Source of the DNA: Dictyobacter vulcani
GTDB lineage: Bacteria > Chloroflexota > Ktedonobacteria > Ktedonobacterales > Ktedonobacteraceae
Length of the DNA stretch: 64,000 nt
Direction of reading: 5' to 3'
NCBI RefSeq assembly: GCF_008974265.1
Contig: NZ_BKZW01000001.1
Span: 1,550,001 to 1,614,000 of the forward strand
Shown here: positions 8,630 through 17,238 of the stretch, in pieces
Layout of the letters: each line of letters opens with the position of its first letter
Numbering within the stretch: position 1 is the stretch's first letter
Translations under genes and position numbers: made by a program
Notes under the pieces: generated by a model
The model's database searches: none
The model's input: the letters and a program-made list of their open reading frames with translations, nothing else
Told to the model about the DNA's origin: nothing

Positions 8630-8920
8630 TTACCAATGAATTATTTCTTTTTCAAAAGCGGAGATCACCACATCCGGACGCGTCTCTTCAATATAACGTC
8701 GGACGTGCTCAAGTACTTCACCAGCATGCTGGCTACTATTGCTAACATAACTCAGTCCGATTTTCGCGATTTGCCAGATGTCATTTTCACCGACTTCAGC
8801 AATCGAGACTTCGAACTGATTACGTACACGAGCCATCACAGATTTTATGATTTGCCGTTTATCTTTTAATGAGTGCGCTCCCGGCAAATGTAATGTAATT
8901 TCAGCGGCAGCAATAACCAT
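8630..8920 (-). CDS. DUF503 / YlxP-like protein
   Basis: Small conserved protein of a family usually placed beside infB and rbfA and suspected of a ribosome-related role. The signature AEITLHLPGAHSLKDKRQIIKS is present. The sequence continues with SIAEVGENDIWQIAKIGLSYVSN and an amphipathic helix. The start at 8920 (MVIAAAE) matches the family N-terminus; the frame is open further upstream to 8959, but those residues are not family-like. There is no Shine-Dalgarno, and the -10 box lies 6 bases before the ATG, so the message is probably leaderless. Its location before a glycosyltransferase is unusual. Confidence 0.85.
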   Translation of the reverse strand: MVIAAAEITLHLPGAHSLKDKRQIIKSVMARVRNQFEVSIAEVGENDIWQIAKIGLSYVSNSSQHAGEVLEHVRRYIEETRPDVVISAFEKEIIHW

Positions 8921-8926
8921 GCGTGT

Positions 8927-8935
8927 AGTATAGCA
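8927..8935 (-). promoter_or_regulatory. Extended -10 box giving a leaderless DUF503 message
   Basis: On the minus strand TGC-TATACT ends 6 bases before the ATG at 8920, so transcription should begin at or next to the start codon. No good -35 is seen. Confidence 0.55.
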
Positions 8936-9093
8936 TAAAGGCCCCTCCCTTTCCCTCAATACTTGACCTATGGACTATTCCCGAGGACTCAATCCTCTAA
9001 TCAGGCGCATGGAGGTAACAGACTCGACTCCTATAGCTAACTCTGATACAATTCTGAGTAAATTCGCTTTGATATATTAATGAGGTTACAAAC

Positions 9094-9804
9094 ATGTTTG
9101 GAACAAGTCCACAGGGTGATGGGTCAAAATTACCCATGCAGGGCATACCTCAACCCAGTCGAGAAGAGGTATTGAAACTGCCACGTGTCCACATTTCAAC
9201 CCACCCAGTCATGGCTCATAAAATGACCTTGCTGCGCAATAAAAATACACCACCACCTCAGTTCTATCAACTGGTCAAAGAAATTGGGGCATTACTCGCC
9301 TATGAAGCAACAGAAACACTCTCTTTAGAGAAAAGCATCATTGAAACTCCATTACAGTCAATGACTGGCTATCGCCTGGCTGGTGGCATCGGGGTTACTC
9401 CCGTCTTACGTGCGGGTCTCGGTCTGGCCGAGGGATTTCGCCAGGTGATTCCTGATGTGCAGGTCTGGCATCTGGGCCTACGACGGGATGAAGAAACGCT
9501 CCAGGCAACCGAGTATTATAATCGCTTGCCTCATCAGGTAGATTTACAGGTTGTTTACGCCGTCGATCCCATGCTGGCCACAGGTGGTTCAGCAATCGAT
9601 GCCATCAATATTCTGAAACGCCGTGGCATTCCACGACTTTCCTATCTGGGTATCATTGCAGCCCCCTATGGACTCATGAGGCTGGCTCAGGCACATCCCG
9701 ATATCGATATTTATGTTGCCGAGTTAGATGAGGCACTCAACGATAATGGTTATATTGTTCCGGGTCTGGGAGATGCCGGAGATCGCCAATTTGGGACATT
9801 CTAG
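9094..9804 (+). CDS. upp: Uracil phosphoribosyltransferase
   Basis: Salvages uracil: uracil + PRPP to UMP. The PRPP-binding loop VDPMLATGGSAID lies near residues 156-168, and the C-terminal uracil-binding segment reads NGYIVPGLGDAGDRQFGT, both diagnostic. The body VHISTHPVMAHKMTLLR is the family N-terminus, so the first 30 residues (Gly/Pro/Gln-rich) are an extra leader. The ATG at 9094 has TGAGG about 9 bases upstream. Length 236 against a usual 207-210. Confidence 0.93.
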   Translation: MFGTSPQGDGSKLPMQGIPQPSREEVLKLPRVHISTHPVMAHKMTLLRNKNTPPPQFYQLVKEIGALLAYEATETLSLEKSIIETPLQSMTGYRLAGGIGVTPVLRAGLGLAEGFRQVIPDVQVWHLGLRRDEETLQATEYYNRLPHQVDLQVVYAVDPMLATGGSAIDAINILKRRGIPRLSYLGIIAAPYGLMRLAQAHPDIDIYVAELDEALNDNGYIVPGLGDAGDRQFGTF

Positions 9805-9861
9805 GTCCTGTTGAATCTGCCCATCGATTGTCATTACAGCAGATGTAAAGGATGAACTTCT

Positions 9862-10302
9862 GTGTCCACGCCATCAGATTCGTTTTCAGCAGAGGACTCA
9901 GCCAGCGAAAGACCACAGCCTGAGCAAGATAATACACCCGCCGGCGATGGTCTCGAACTTGCTGCGACACCCACAGCCGATGCTCCTGAGTCTCCAGGCT
10001 CTCAATTGCCACCAGAAGCACAGGGAGAAACCAATGGGGGTCCGCTTGGTTGCTGTCTGGGTACCATGGTTGGTATGCTACTCAGTTTAAGTGTCGCCAT
10101 CTTTGGCCGCTTTTACGCTGAGTCGCTGGCCGGGTTGCTCCATAGCAGCCTGAGCACAACCATACGTATTGTCATGGTCATTGTTGCCATTATTGCGGTG
10201 ATCATTTGTGGCTATCTGGGTTGGAAAATAGGGAAACGCCTGTACCGAGAATATGATCCGCCTCCGATCAAGAGGCGTCGTGCACGCGCACGCAGGCGCT
10301 AA
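9862..10302 (+). CDS. Small membrane protein with acidic N-terminus, unknown
   Basis: 146 residues. The first 58 are Pro/Glu/Ser/Thr-rich and probably disordered. Two hydrophobic segments follow (about residues 64-85 and 99-122), then a short tail ending in a run of Arg (about residues 128-146), which should be cytoplasmic by the positive-inside rule. The segment just before the first helix contains GGPLGCCLG. GTG at 9862 is chosen because AAAGGA lies 9 bases upstream. I recognise no family. It sits 57 bases after upp and may be co-transcribed. Confidence 0.65.
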   Translation: MSTPSDSFSAEDSASERPQPEQDNTPAGDGLELAATPTADAPESPGSQLPPEAQGETNGGPLGCCLGTMVGMLLSLSVAIFGRFYAESLAGLLHSSLSTTIRIVMVIVAIIAVIICGYLGWKIGKRLYREYDPPPIKRRRARARRR

Positions 10303-10347
10303 CAGACACGTGCACATTTTTCTTGTGAATGCTTTTTCAAAAGACAC

Positions 10348-10439
10348 TCATGACAGGCAAAGGTTGTACAACACTTTTCTGGTCACCTTCTGGTCGGTCG
10401 CACCAGTTAAAAGCGCGGGCATACCTTTGCCTGTCATGA
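10348..10439. repeat. 92-bp element with 17-bp perfect terminal inverted repeats
   Basis: Arms 10348-10364 and 10423-10439 (TCATGACAGGCAAAGGT and its complement) are exact. The 58-base interior has a second weaker stem (CTGGT/ACCAG). No T run follows. It could be a small non-autonomous mobile element, a structured RNA, or an atypical terminator of the upstream membrane protein gene. Confidence 0.55.
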
Positions 10440-10593
10440 TAACACTACATTCAGTGACTACTTTGTCGTATAATTGTAAGTGAATATAGGTCCATTTTTT
10501 TCCTGGCAGGTCTCATATATGAAGGTTGGTGGAAGCGATTTGTATGTCTCCTTGTTGTACTTACATGCATGTGTACATTATTTTGCTTATTGA

Positions 10594-10602
10594 TGTTACA
10601 AT
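10594..10602 (+). promoter_or_regulatory. Extended -10 upstream of the first response regulator
   Basis: TGTTACAAT lies 39 bases before the ATG at 10642; no clear -35. Confidence 0.4.
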
Positions 10603-10641
10603 ACAGAAGCACAGCCATCCCAACTGCAAGGAGATCGAAAT

Positions 10642-11064
10642 ATGAACCAGGATCATACAAATAAAGCTCCGTTAAAAAACATACTGATTGTCGAAGACGA
10701 TCCAAATAATGGGGAGTTTCTTTCTCTTGTCATCTCACAGGAGACGGACTATACGCCATTTCTCGCCATCAATGCTGAAGAAGCACTCAAGGTGGTCCAG
10801 AAAATGACGCCGGACTTATTCATTCTTGATTACTTTCTTCCACCAGGCATCAATGGCTTTGAACTCTACAAACAACTTCACACGACCATCGGCTTGCAGG
10901 ATGTTCCAACCATTTTCCTGAGTGCCAGTACAGAGAAAGATGTCATCAAACAAAATAATATTCTTTTCTTAGAAAAACCCTTCGAGCTAGATGAACTCTT
11001 AAAAACTATTGATGAGCTTGTTCGCACTTCTAGTTCACCTCGTAATGTCAGCGCCGAAGGATAA
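10642..11064 (+). CDS. Single-domain response regulator (receiver only)
   Basis: CheY-like receiver of 140 residues with no output domain. The acidic pocket is E18-D19-D20, the phospho-acceptor is D63 (FILDYFLPPG), the switch Ser is S94 and the conserved Lys is K112 (LEKPFE). About 15 polar residues stand at each end. Such proteins act by protein-protein contact in phosphorelays or chemotaxis. No histidine kinase is adjacent; the nearest possible signalling partner is the chemoreceptor at 13137. Start: ATG after GGAGATCGAAAT. Confidence 0.9.
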   Translation: MNQDHTNKAPLKNILIVEDDPNNGEFLSLVISQETDYTPFLAINAEEALKVVQKMTPDLFILDYFLPPGINGFELYKQLHTTIGLQDVPTIFLSASTEKDVIKQNNILFLEKPFELDELLKTIDELVRTSSSPRNVSAEG

Positions 11065-11241
11065 CATGCTGATACACACGCAGATACGCTCGTACTGGCC
11101 CGTTGCAATCGAAATATAAAGCACAAAAACATAATTTTCAATATTTTCTACAATTACCATCAACTGAAACGGTCACCCTTCGGATCACGTACCTAATATG
11201 ACCTTATTTCTTTTATGCGATTCAAAAAAGGGAGTGAACCT

Positions 11242-11640
11242 ATGCCAAATAAGCCAGCAACAACCCCTGACGAATCAGTGGCGAAAAAATCCATCCTTAT
11301 CGTTGAAGATGATACGGACATCGGGGAATTCATTGTGCATGCCTTTCAACAAGAGACACCGTACCATGCATTTCTTGCGGAAGATGCCTTCAAAGCGCTG
11401 GATGTAATCAAAAAGAGCAAACCTGGTATGTTTTTGCTCGATTATCAGCTTCCTGGCATGGATGGCCTTGAACTCTATAATCTGCTTCATACAACCGAAG
11501 GCCTTGAGGATACGCCTGTTCTGTTTATGAGCGCCAATTTTTCAGAGAAAGAGTTGGATCGGCTTCGCCTGCCCTATATAGAAAAGCCCTTTGAATTGGA
11601 TGATCTACTAAAAGAGGTGGACAACATCTTAAACAGGTAA
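11242..11640 (+). CDS. Single-domain response regulator, paralogue of the preceding gene
   Basis: 132-residue receiver with VEDDTD acidic pocket, LLDYQLPGMDG phospho-acceptor, MSAN and IEKPFELDDLL. It closely resembles its upstream neighbour (same ETxY, LHTT and EKPFELDxLL segments), indicating tandem duplication. The ATG at 11242 has GGGAG seven bases upstream and is preferred over the earlier in-frame ATG at 11215. The 177-base gap from the first copy may allow separate expression. A strong terminator follows. Confidence 0.9.
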   Translation: MPNKPATTPDESVAKKSILIVEDDTDIGEFIVHAFQQETPYHAFLAEDAFKALDVIKKSKPGMFLLDYQLPGMDGLELYNLLHTTEGLEDTPVLFMSANFSEKELDRLRLPYIEKPFELDDLLKEVDNILNR

Positions 11641-11671
11641 ATTTCTCTCTTGCTCAAAAAATAATTTTTCA

Positions 11672-11698
11672 ATGCGCACCATTGGTGCGCGTTTTTTT
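11672..11698 (+). terminator. Rho-independent terminator of the response regulator pair
   Basis: GCGCACC (11674-11680) pairs with GGTGCGC (11684-11690), then G and T7. Confidence 0.85.
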
Positions 11699-11734
11699 GT
11701 GTAAATATGAGACAAGCTGTCTCATATTTACACA
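11698..11734. repeat. 17-bp perfect inverted repeat directly after a terminator
   Basis: Arms 11698-11714 and 11718-11734 (TGTGTAAATATGAGACA and its complement) around a 3-base loop. It starts at the last T of the preceding terminator, so two hairpins are in tandem. It may block read-through or processing, or be an operator for the downstream gene. Confidence 0.6.
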
Positions 11735-11964
11735 CCTAGATCAAACCTGAGCCTCTGCTTACACACCGTATAGGGCTACTAAGGGTACAAAGTACTAGAT
11801 CCGCTTTATCAGATTTAAGGATAGTAGTATGATACAAAGTAATACATAAAAGAGCGCTGGTAGGGATATTTTTAAACCACATAGATCGTTATTCAAAAAA
11901 CGTTGTCTCTCAGAAATCACAAACATCAAACTAGCCGATCTGCACTAAGGGAAAGAGAGAAGGC

Positions 11965-12783
11965 ATGCGAGTCGTTATTTTCTGTGATATGGAAGGTATC
12001 TCTTGTATTCAAACGTGGGAACAGGTCAACGCGGGAAACGCATTCTACGAAGAGTGCCGCAAACTTTATACCGATGAAATGAATGCAGCGGTCAGGGGAG
12101 CACGGGCCGCAGGTGCACGTGAAGTAATTGTCGTGGATTGTCATGGTGCTGGTGGTGCCTATAGTTTTAAAAGTTTCTTGCCTTCGCGTTTAGAATCTGG
12201 CGCAGAATATGTCTTTGGTTATCCATGGGCCCGTTATATCGATGCTTTTAAAAAAGGATGTGATGCGATTCTTTTTGTCGGCGCACACGCCATGGCCGGC
12301 ACACCCAATGGGGTACTTTCTCATACAGTCTCAACTGAAGAGTGGCATAACGCCTGGATCAACGATACCCTCGTTGGTGAGAGTGGTATCCTGGCCGCGA
12401 TTGCCGGTTGCTGGAATGTTCCAGCTATATTTGCGTCCGGTGATGAAGCTACCTGCCAGGAAGTGAAGGCACTGCTGGGTGAAGAAATTGTCACCGCACA
12501 GGTCAAACAAGGCCTGGGCCGCTATAGCGCGAAAAATCTCGCCCCACAAGATGCCTGTTCACTCATTGAAATGGAAGTGGCTCGAGCCTTAAGCCAGAGA
12601 GCCCTCTGGCCCCAACCCTATAAACCAGTTGGACCAGTCACATTCCGGGTCGAGCTGGCCACCCCAGAGGATGCTAATAGCTTCATTGGCCGCGAAGGCG
12701 TGAAGATTGAGCAAGCACGTATGGTTTCAGCAACCGGAGATACCTTCTGGGAAGCCTGGGACCATTTCTGGTATCGACACTAA
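11965..12783 (+). CDS. M55-family D-aminopeptidase (DppA-like)
   Basis: Zinc aminopeptidase of the DppA family, which in Bacillus removes N-terminal D-amino acids from peptides such as those from peptidoglycan. Metal ligands match the known enzyme: D8 and E10 (FCDMEG), H60 (VDCHGAG), and His at 108 (VGAHAMAG) and 120 (VLSHTVS). Length 272 is typical. There is no signal peptide, so it is cytoplasmic. GGGAAAGAGAGAAGGC precedes the ATG. It is not linked to a dpp transporter here, and the exact substrate is unknown. Confidence 0.87.
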   Translation: MRVVIFCDMEGISCIQTWEQVNAGNAFYEECRKLYTDEMNAAVRGARAAGAREVIVVDCHGAGGAYSFKSFLPSRLESGAEYVFGYPWARYIDAFKKGCDAILFVGAHAMAGTPNGVLSHTVSTEEWHNAWINDTLVGESGILAAIAGCWNVPAIFASGDEATCQEVKALLGEEIVTAQVKQGLGRYSAKNLAPQDACSLIEMEVARALSQRALWPQPYKPVGPVTFRVELATPEDANSFIGREGVKIEQARMVSATGDTFWEAWDHFWYRH

Positions 12784-12865
12784 GAGACTCGACAATGTAG
12801 GATTGGCAGGTTGATCAAACCAGATCAGCGGCACTAAAATAAAAGGAAATAAGGAAAGGGCAACA

Positions 12866-13120
12866 ATGGATAGTATTGCTCTCTCACATAATATGCATGA
12901 ACTTTATTCATCACTTTTCGCGGCAACAACACATGCGCTGGATGCGATGGAAATAGATACGACCGAAACAGCCTTAAGTGCCTATGAACAGGCTATTACG
13001 CTGGCACCACGTGAAGCTGTTTTACATTATCATAAAGGTCAGGTACTCAAACAACTCGGGAGAAATGCAGAAGCCCAAACCGCCTATGAAGCTGCACGCA
13101 GCCTGGGCTATGAATGTTAA
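12866..13120 (+). CDS. Small TPR protein
   Basis: 84 residues with about two tetratricopeptide repeats: helix pair around residues 24-48 (ALSAYEQAITLAPRE) and a second at 49-82 (AVLHYHKGQVLKQLGRNAEAQTAYEAARSLG cut in two here by position, with the TPR G-Y-A pattern). It is likely a protein-binding adaptor. AAGGAAATAAGGAAAGGG precedes the ATG. It is convergent with the chemoreceptor gene, 16 bases away. Confidence 0.75.
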   Translation: MDSIALSHNMHELYSSLFAATTHALDAMEIDTTETALSAYEQAITLAPREAVLHYHKGQVLKQLGRNAEAQTAYEAARSLGYEC

Positions 13121-13136
13121 TAGGATGCGAACAGTA

Positions 13137-14882
13137 CTATTGCTCGCGCAAATGGATTAAAGCCAGGCGCGCGCGCAACGTATTGGTATATTCAACCAGA
13201 CGATTGGTAGATTGCTGCATTTCACGCATATGACGGGTAACATCACCCGTCATACGCAAGATCTCTGTAATGGCTGCAACCACTAATTGTGAACCTTGAG
13301 ATTGATTTTCAGCGGTTGAACAAATACCATCAATCAAGTGCGTCAACTGATCGGTCACCACTCCAATCGCATCCAGCGCCACCCCCGTCTGCATTACCAG
13401 TTCAGTCTGCTTGACTACTTCTTGCGTGCTCTGCTCCACGCGTTGGGATGCTTTAGTTGTCTCTTGTTGAATAACATGAATATAATCGCCCACCTTGCGT
13501 GCAACGTCAGAACTACTCATAGCCAGCGCCCGAATCTCCTGCGCGATGACAGTAAAGCCTTGTCCTTGCTCACCAGCACGGGTAGCCTCGATTGCCGCGT
13601 TTAAAGCCAGCAAATGCATCCTCATCGTCAGGTCGTTCATGCTGGTAATCGTCGCGTTGATCTCCTGACCGCTCTCACTCAGATTCTTCATCGTACGCGC
13701 TGACTGCAACGTTGCTTCACGAACCAGGCTCATACCCTCAACCGTCCGATCCACCGTCGTCTGTGCCTCATTGGTCACATCCACCCCATCCAAAGCCGTG
13801 TTCGAGAGATTAGCCGCGCGCTCAGAGATTCTGCTCATCATCTGGGCAAAATCATTAATAGTACGCGAAATCTGATCAACCTGCATTTCCTGAACATGGG
13901 TATCATGAACCAGCAATTCTGAATTCTGCTGGACAATTTGTGTATGCCCCTCAACCGCCTCGGCCACAGCCTGCATATTCCATAACAAACCACTGATACG
14001 ATCAATGGTTGTGTTTAAAGAGTCCGCAATTGGCTGTAAAAGTGGATGTTGAGATGAAATTTGCGGGCGCATGTCTCCCTGAGACAAAAGCTGAATATCT
14101 TCACTTAACGCCCGGATTCCTGTCTCCAAGGCTTTATGCTCAGTCTCACGATCATGAAAAAGACGGGCGTTATCAATGGCAATGGATGCCTTATTAGCAA
14201 AAAGCTCAATTACCTCGACCGCCTCTTCCGTAGGGACTCTACCATCTTCAGGATCATCTAATGAGAGAAAACCCAGCAATTCTTCTTCACGCGGACTGTA
14301 CAGCGGCACAAAAAACATATCTTCAGGATGCCATTCTCCTGGTTCATATTGTTCATGGTCCACTTCTCTGACAGATACTATTGGCATATCTGTAGACAGC
14401 GAGTACTGACCATGAGGAATATGGTAACTTTGACTAATGCAAAATTCAGGCAACATCATACTGGTAAATGTCTCAATGGAAAAGGGATTTTCACGTAGTA
14501 TGCGTACATTTTCCTCAGTGGTGCCGGTAACAGCTACTGAAGACAACATTTTGCCACTTTGATCTAGTAAATTTACATTGAGGGCTCGAAATCCTGTACA
14601 GGCAGCGGTAGAAGCGACAATCTGCTGCAATGCCTCTTCCAGACTAAGATCGGCGCGCAATAAGCCACATAATCTTACCAGTTCTTTGACCTGCCTGGCA
14701 TGCCGTTCTTTTTCCCGATCAGGATTAACGGTAGAAATTTGCTCTGGCTTATGATTCACAGAGTGCTCCTGCGTAATACTAGCCGCTTCACGTCCCTGAG
14801 AAGGATGATCACTGGTCGGTCGTATTCGGACGCGTAGAGGGCGTAGAGGGATGTATCTTGAATGCATTTTCCGTTCTGACAT
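13137..14882 (-). CDS. Soluble methyl-accepting chemotaxis-type protein with GAF domain
   Basis: Cytoplasmic chemoreceptor of 581 residues. The order is a basic disordered leader (1-50), a coiled region (about 55-80), a GAF sensor domain (about 70-245), a HAMP-like helical linker (about 250-320), and an MCP signalling domain. The signalling tip is a variant of the conserved hairpin (LLALNAAIEATRAGEQGQGF). No transmembrane segment is visible. ATG at 14882 is preferred over an in-frame ATG 75 bases upstream, whose extra residues look non-coding. No che genes are adjacent, but two receiver-only proteins lie 2-3 kb away. The GAF ligand cannot be inferred. Confidence 0.85.
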   Translation of the reverse strand: MSERKMHSRYIPLRPLRVRIRPTSDHPSQGREAASITQEHSVNHKPEQISTVNPDREKERHARQVKELVRLCGLLRADLSLEEALQQIVASTAACTGFRALNVNLLDQSGKMLSSVAVTGTTEENVRILRENPFSIETFTSMMLPEFCISQSYHIPHGQYSLSTDMPIVSVREVDHEQYEPGEWHPEDMFFVPLYSPREEELLGFLSLDDPEDGRVPTEEAVEVIELFANKASIAIDNARLFHDRETEHKALETGIRALSEDIQLLSQGDMRPQISSQHPLLQPIADSLNTTIDRISGLLWNMQAVAEAVEGHTQIVQQNSELLVHDTHVQEMQVDQISRTINDFAQMMSRISERAANLSNTALDGVDVTNEAQTTVDRTVEGMSLVREATLQSARTMKNLSESGQEINATITSMNDLTMRMHLLALNAAIEATRAGEQGQGFTVIAQEIRALAMSSSDVARKVGDYIHVIQQETTKASQRVEQSTQEVVKQTELVMQTGVALDAIGVVTDQLTHLIDGICSTAENQSQGSQLVVAAITEILRMTGDVTRHMREMQQSTNRLVEYTNTLRARLALIHLREQ

Positions 14883-15040
14883 AATTTGCGCCTTTTTTTG
14901 ACTGAAAATCAAGGTGATTGTATTCAGCAGGATAACATACCATATTCGGGTCGACAAGGTCCTGTACCAGGCGTAAATATCGCTCGCTTATGATTAGCTT
15001 CACTATCGCGATTTTATGACATAGAGCGGCACAATAAAAG

Positions 15041-15067
15041 AAGCTCAGCACTGGTAATACTGAGCTT
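15041..15067 (-). terminator. Terminator of hflX
   Basis: 8-bp arms AAGCTCAG (15041-15048) and CTGAGCTT (15060-15067); on the minus strand followed by CTTTTATT. Confidence 0.65.
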
Positions 15068-15087
15068 GTGCGTACAACATGAATGAA

Positions 15088-16485
15088 CTATGGTTCGGCC
15101 GTGGAGTATGAGAGGAAATATCCACGCAATGAGCGATGGATACGCCCCACAATATGCACTCCATCTTCCAGATGCTCTTCTTGTAAAATGTTCCCGCGAC
15201 GATGAAAAAGTTCTACCAGATCGCCTTTGCGGTAGGGAATCAACACATCCACCAGTTCCATGCTATCGGCCAGTACCTGCGCAATGGTTGTCAGCAGATC
15301 ATCCAGACCCTGGTTTTTGAGGGCAGATACAGGGACTGCATTCTCATACAGGCTCGTGTCGATATCCTCAGGATTAGCCACCAGGTCAATTTTGTTGAGC
15401 GCAGTAACCCTCGGTTTGTCCAGCGCTTCTATCTCATCCAGAATCTCGGTGACGGTCTCGCTTTGCTCGATCGCGTTTTCATGACTGATGTCCACTACTT
15501 CGAGCAGCATATCGGCCTCAACCACTTCTTCTAGCGTGGCCCGAAAAGCTGCGATCAGTTTCGTCGGGAGCTTTTGAATGAAGCCAACGGTATCGGTGAA
15601 CAAAACTTCCTGGTGATTGGGAAGTACAATATAGCGGGTAACTGGATCTAACGTGGCAAACAACATATTCTCTGCCAACACCCCTGCCTCGGTCAGAGTA
15701 TTAAACAGTGTGGATTTGCCAGCATTCGTATAACCAACCACGGCAACGACAGGCATAGCCTGAGCCTCACGCTGCCTGCGATGGATAGCGCGTTGTTTGC
15801 GCACATCCTCAATGGCTTCCTTCAGATCTGAGATCCGACTACGTATTCGACGGCGATCGATCTCGAGTTTCGTTTCACCGGGTCCACGAACACCAATAGC
15901 TCCACCAACACCACCCATTGCTCCCCGCGAACCACCGGCCTGCCGTGTAAATTCCACATCCTGATTACTCAAGCGTGGGAGCCGATACTCCATTTGTGCC
16001 AACTCTACCTGAAGGATACCTTCACGAGAGCGGGCATGCTGGGCAAAAATGTCGAGGATCAGGGCCGTTCGATCAACAACACGGGCATTAAGAAGCTTTT
16101 CCAGATTGCGTTGCTGTGTCGGCGAGAGTTCATCATCAAAGATGACAAGATCACAGTTCAATTGTTTTTCAATATCACTGAGCTCTTGTACGCGACCTTT
16201 TCCCAGATAGGTATGTGAATCTGGATGTGGCAAACGCTGCTGCATCGTCCCGACAACCTCGGCACCAGCGGTGCAGGCTAAGGCCCCCAGTTCGCTTAAT
16301 GAATCTTCGACACTCCAAACACTATCAGTAGAGGTCGAATCCACAGCTACCAGGTAAGCACGTTCAGGACCGCTATGAGCGCCTGTATCAAAAAAACGTT
16401 CAGATTTTGTCGTATGAAACCTCCGGTCTTTTGCTAGCACAAACAGCCATATATGTATTGTATGAACTAGACCGAAAGAACGCAA
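15088..16485 (-). CDS. hflX: Ribosome-associated GTPase HflX
   Basis: GTPase that binds the 50S subunit and rescues or splits stalled ribosomes. It has the HflX N-terminal domain (SLSELGALACTAGAEVV and YLGKGRVQEL) and a coiled linker with the Gly-rich GAMGGVGGAIGVRGPGE motif. The G domain has the P-loop GYTNAGKST (near residue 248), DTVGF, and ALNKID. Length 465. The start is a TTG at 16485 without a clear Shine-Dalgarno. The first 40 residues are not typical of the family, so the true start may be internal, although the candidate GGAGG at about 16420 has no normal start codon at the right distance. Confidence 0.92.
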   Translation of the reverse strand: MRSFGLVHTIHIWLFVLAKDRRFHTTKSERFFDTGAHSGPERAYLVAVDSTSTDSVWSVEDSLSELGALACTAGAEVVGTMQQRLPHPDSHTYLGKGRVQELSDIEKQLNCDLVIFDDELSPTQQRNLEKLLNARVVDRTALILDIFAQHARSREGILQVELAQMEYRLPRLSNQDVEFTRQAGGSRGAMGGVGGAIGVRGPGETKLEIDRRRIRSRISDLKEAIEDVRKQRAIHRRQREAQAMPVVAVVGYTNAGKSTLFNTLTEAGVLAENMLFATLDPVTRYIVLPNHQEVLFTDTVGFIQKLPTKLIAAFRATLEEVVEADMLLEVVDISHENAIEQSETVTEILDEIEALDKPRVTALNKIDLVANPEDIDTSLYENAVPVSALKNQGLDDLLTTIAQVLADSMELVDVLIPYRKGDLVELFHRRGNILQEEHLEDGVHIVGRIHRSLRGYFLSYSTAEP

Positions 16486-16541
16486 GTTTCATACACAAAT
16501 CCAAACGTCATCTACAATAGTGGTTATATGGTCCATCAACA

Positions 16542-17087
16542 TTATGGCAGGCTTGGAAGAGATTTGATAAAAAAGCCATTCACTCTGGCGAACACACTGT
16601 TCGTCACTGCTTGATTATAAAAATCATGCCAGCCCTGTAATTGATCTATATGAATATTAAAACCTGGAACCAGGCTCGAACCTTGTACGAGAGAGGTCTG
16701 CAAGTTTCCTAAAAAAGCTCCCAGAACAATCAGTAAAAAGAGCCAGAGCAACCATGCTTCGACAAAACCAATCGCACCACCTAATAAGGTATCGCCCTGA
16801 CTGATAAGCGGTATACTCTTTACCGCGCCACGAATAAAATTGCCCACAATATGGACTAAAAACACAGTGCCAAAGAACAAGACGATATACGTGATAAGAG
16901 GCGTCGCCGAAATGCCATTTGATGCCAATGTACGCGTAAACTGCGGACCATATGTATACGCAACCCACAAACCCACCGGGAGTCCAAGCAAGCTCACCAG
17001 ACTAAAGACAGCTCCATTACGAAAACCATTAAACACTAACAACGCCACTGTAGCAAGAAAGAGAATATCAATCCAGCTTAAAGACAT
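16542..17087 (-). CDS. CvpA-family membrane protein
   Basis: 181 residues with four predicted transmembrane helices: about 5-25, 28-48, 65-88 and 105-128. The N-terminal SWIDILFLATVALLVFNGFRNG is the family signature. In proteobacteria CvpA is needed for colicin V production and for envelope stress resistance, but its molecular role is unclear. It sits 57 bases upstream of hflX on the same strand. GGGAGG and an AATAAAACG spacer precede the ATG. Confidence 0.85.
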   Translation of the reverse strand: MSLSWIDILFLATVALLVFNGFRNGAVFSLVSLLGLPVGLWVAYTYGPQFTRTLASNGISATPLITYIVLFFGTVFLVHIVGNFIRGAVKSIPLISQGDTLLGGAIGFVEAWLLWLFLLIVLGAFLGNLQTSLVQGSSLVPGFNIHIDQLQGWHDFYNQAVTNSVFARVNGFFIKSLPSLP

Positions 17088-17169
17088 CGTTTTATTCCTC
17101 CCGGACTCATATTACATACGCTCAACTGCTGGCCTAATATTATACATACTGATACAACGAGCAAAGGTT

Positions 17170-17219
17170 CCAAATAACAAATAGGATGTGAGCAATTTCA
17201 CATCCTATTTGTTATTTGG
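17170..17219 (-). terminator. 22-bp perfect inverted repeat after pmbA
   Basis: Arms 17170-17191 and 17198-17219 are exact over 22 bases, with a 6-base loop. AT-rich ends give A- and T-rich flanks in both directions. It lies 20 bases past the pmbA stop. Confidence 0.75.
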
Positions 17220-17238
17220 TTGCCGGATAGGATAATGG

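Larger units (their letters stand above)
10303..10641. other. Intergenic region with a structured 92-bp element
   Basis: No gene seen. It holds the inverted-repeat element at 10348-10439 and, near its end, a putative -10 for the response regulator gene. Confidence 0.5.
11641..11964. other. Intergenic region with terminator and inverted repeat
   Basis: Contains the terminator at 11672-11698 and the 37-bp inverted repeat at 11698-11734. From 11735 to 11950 I see no gene; it presumably includes the promoter of the peptidase gene. Confidence 0.5.
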
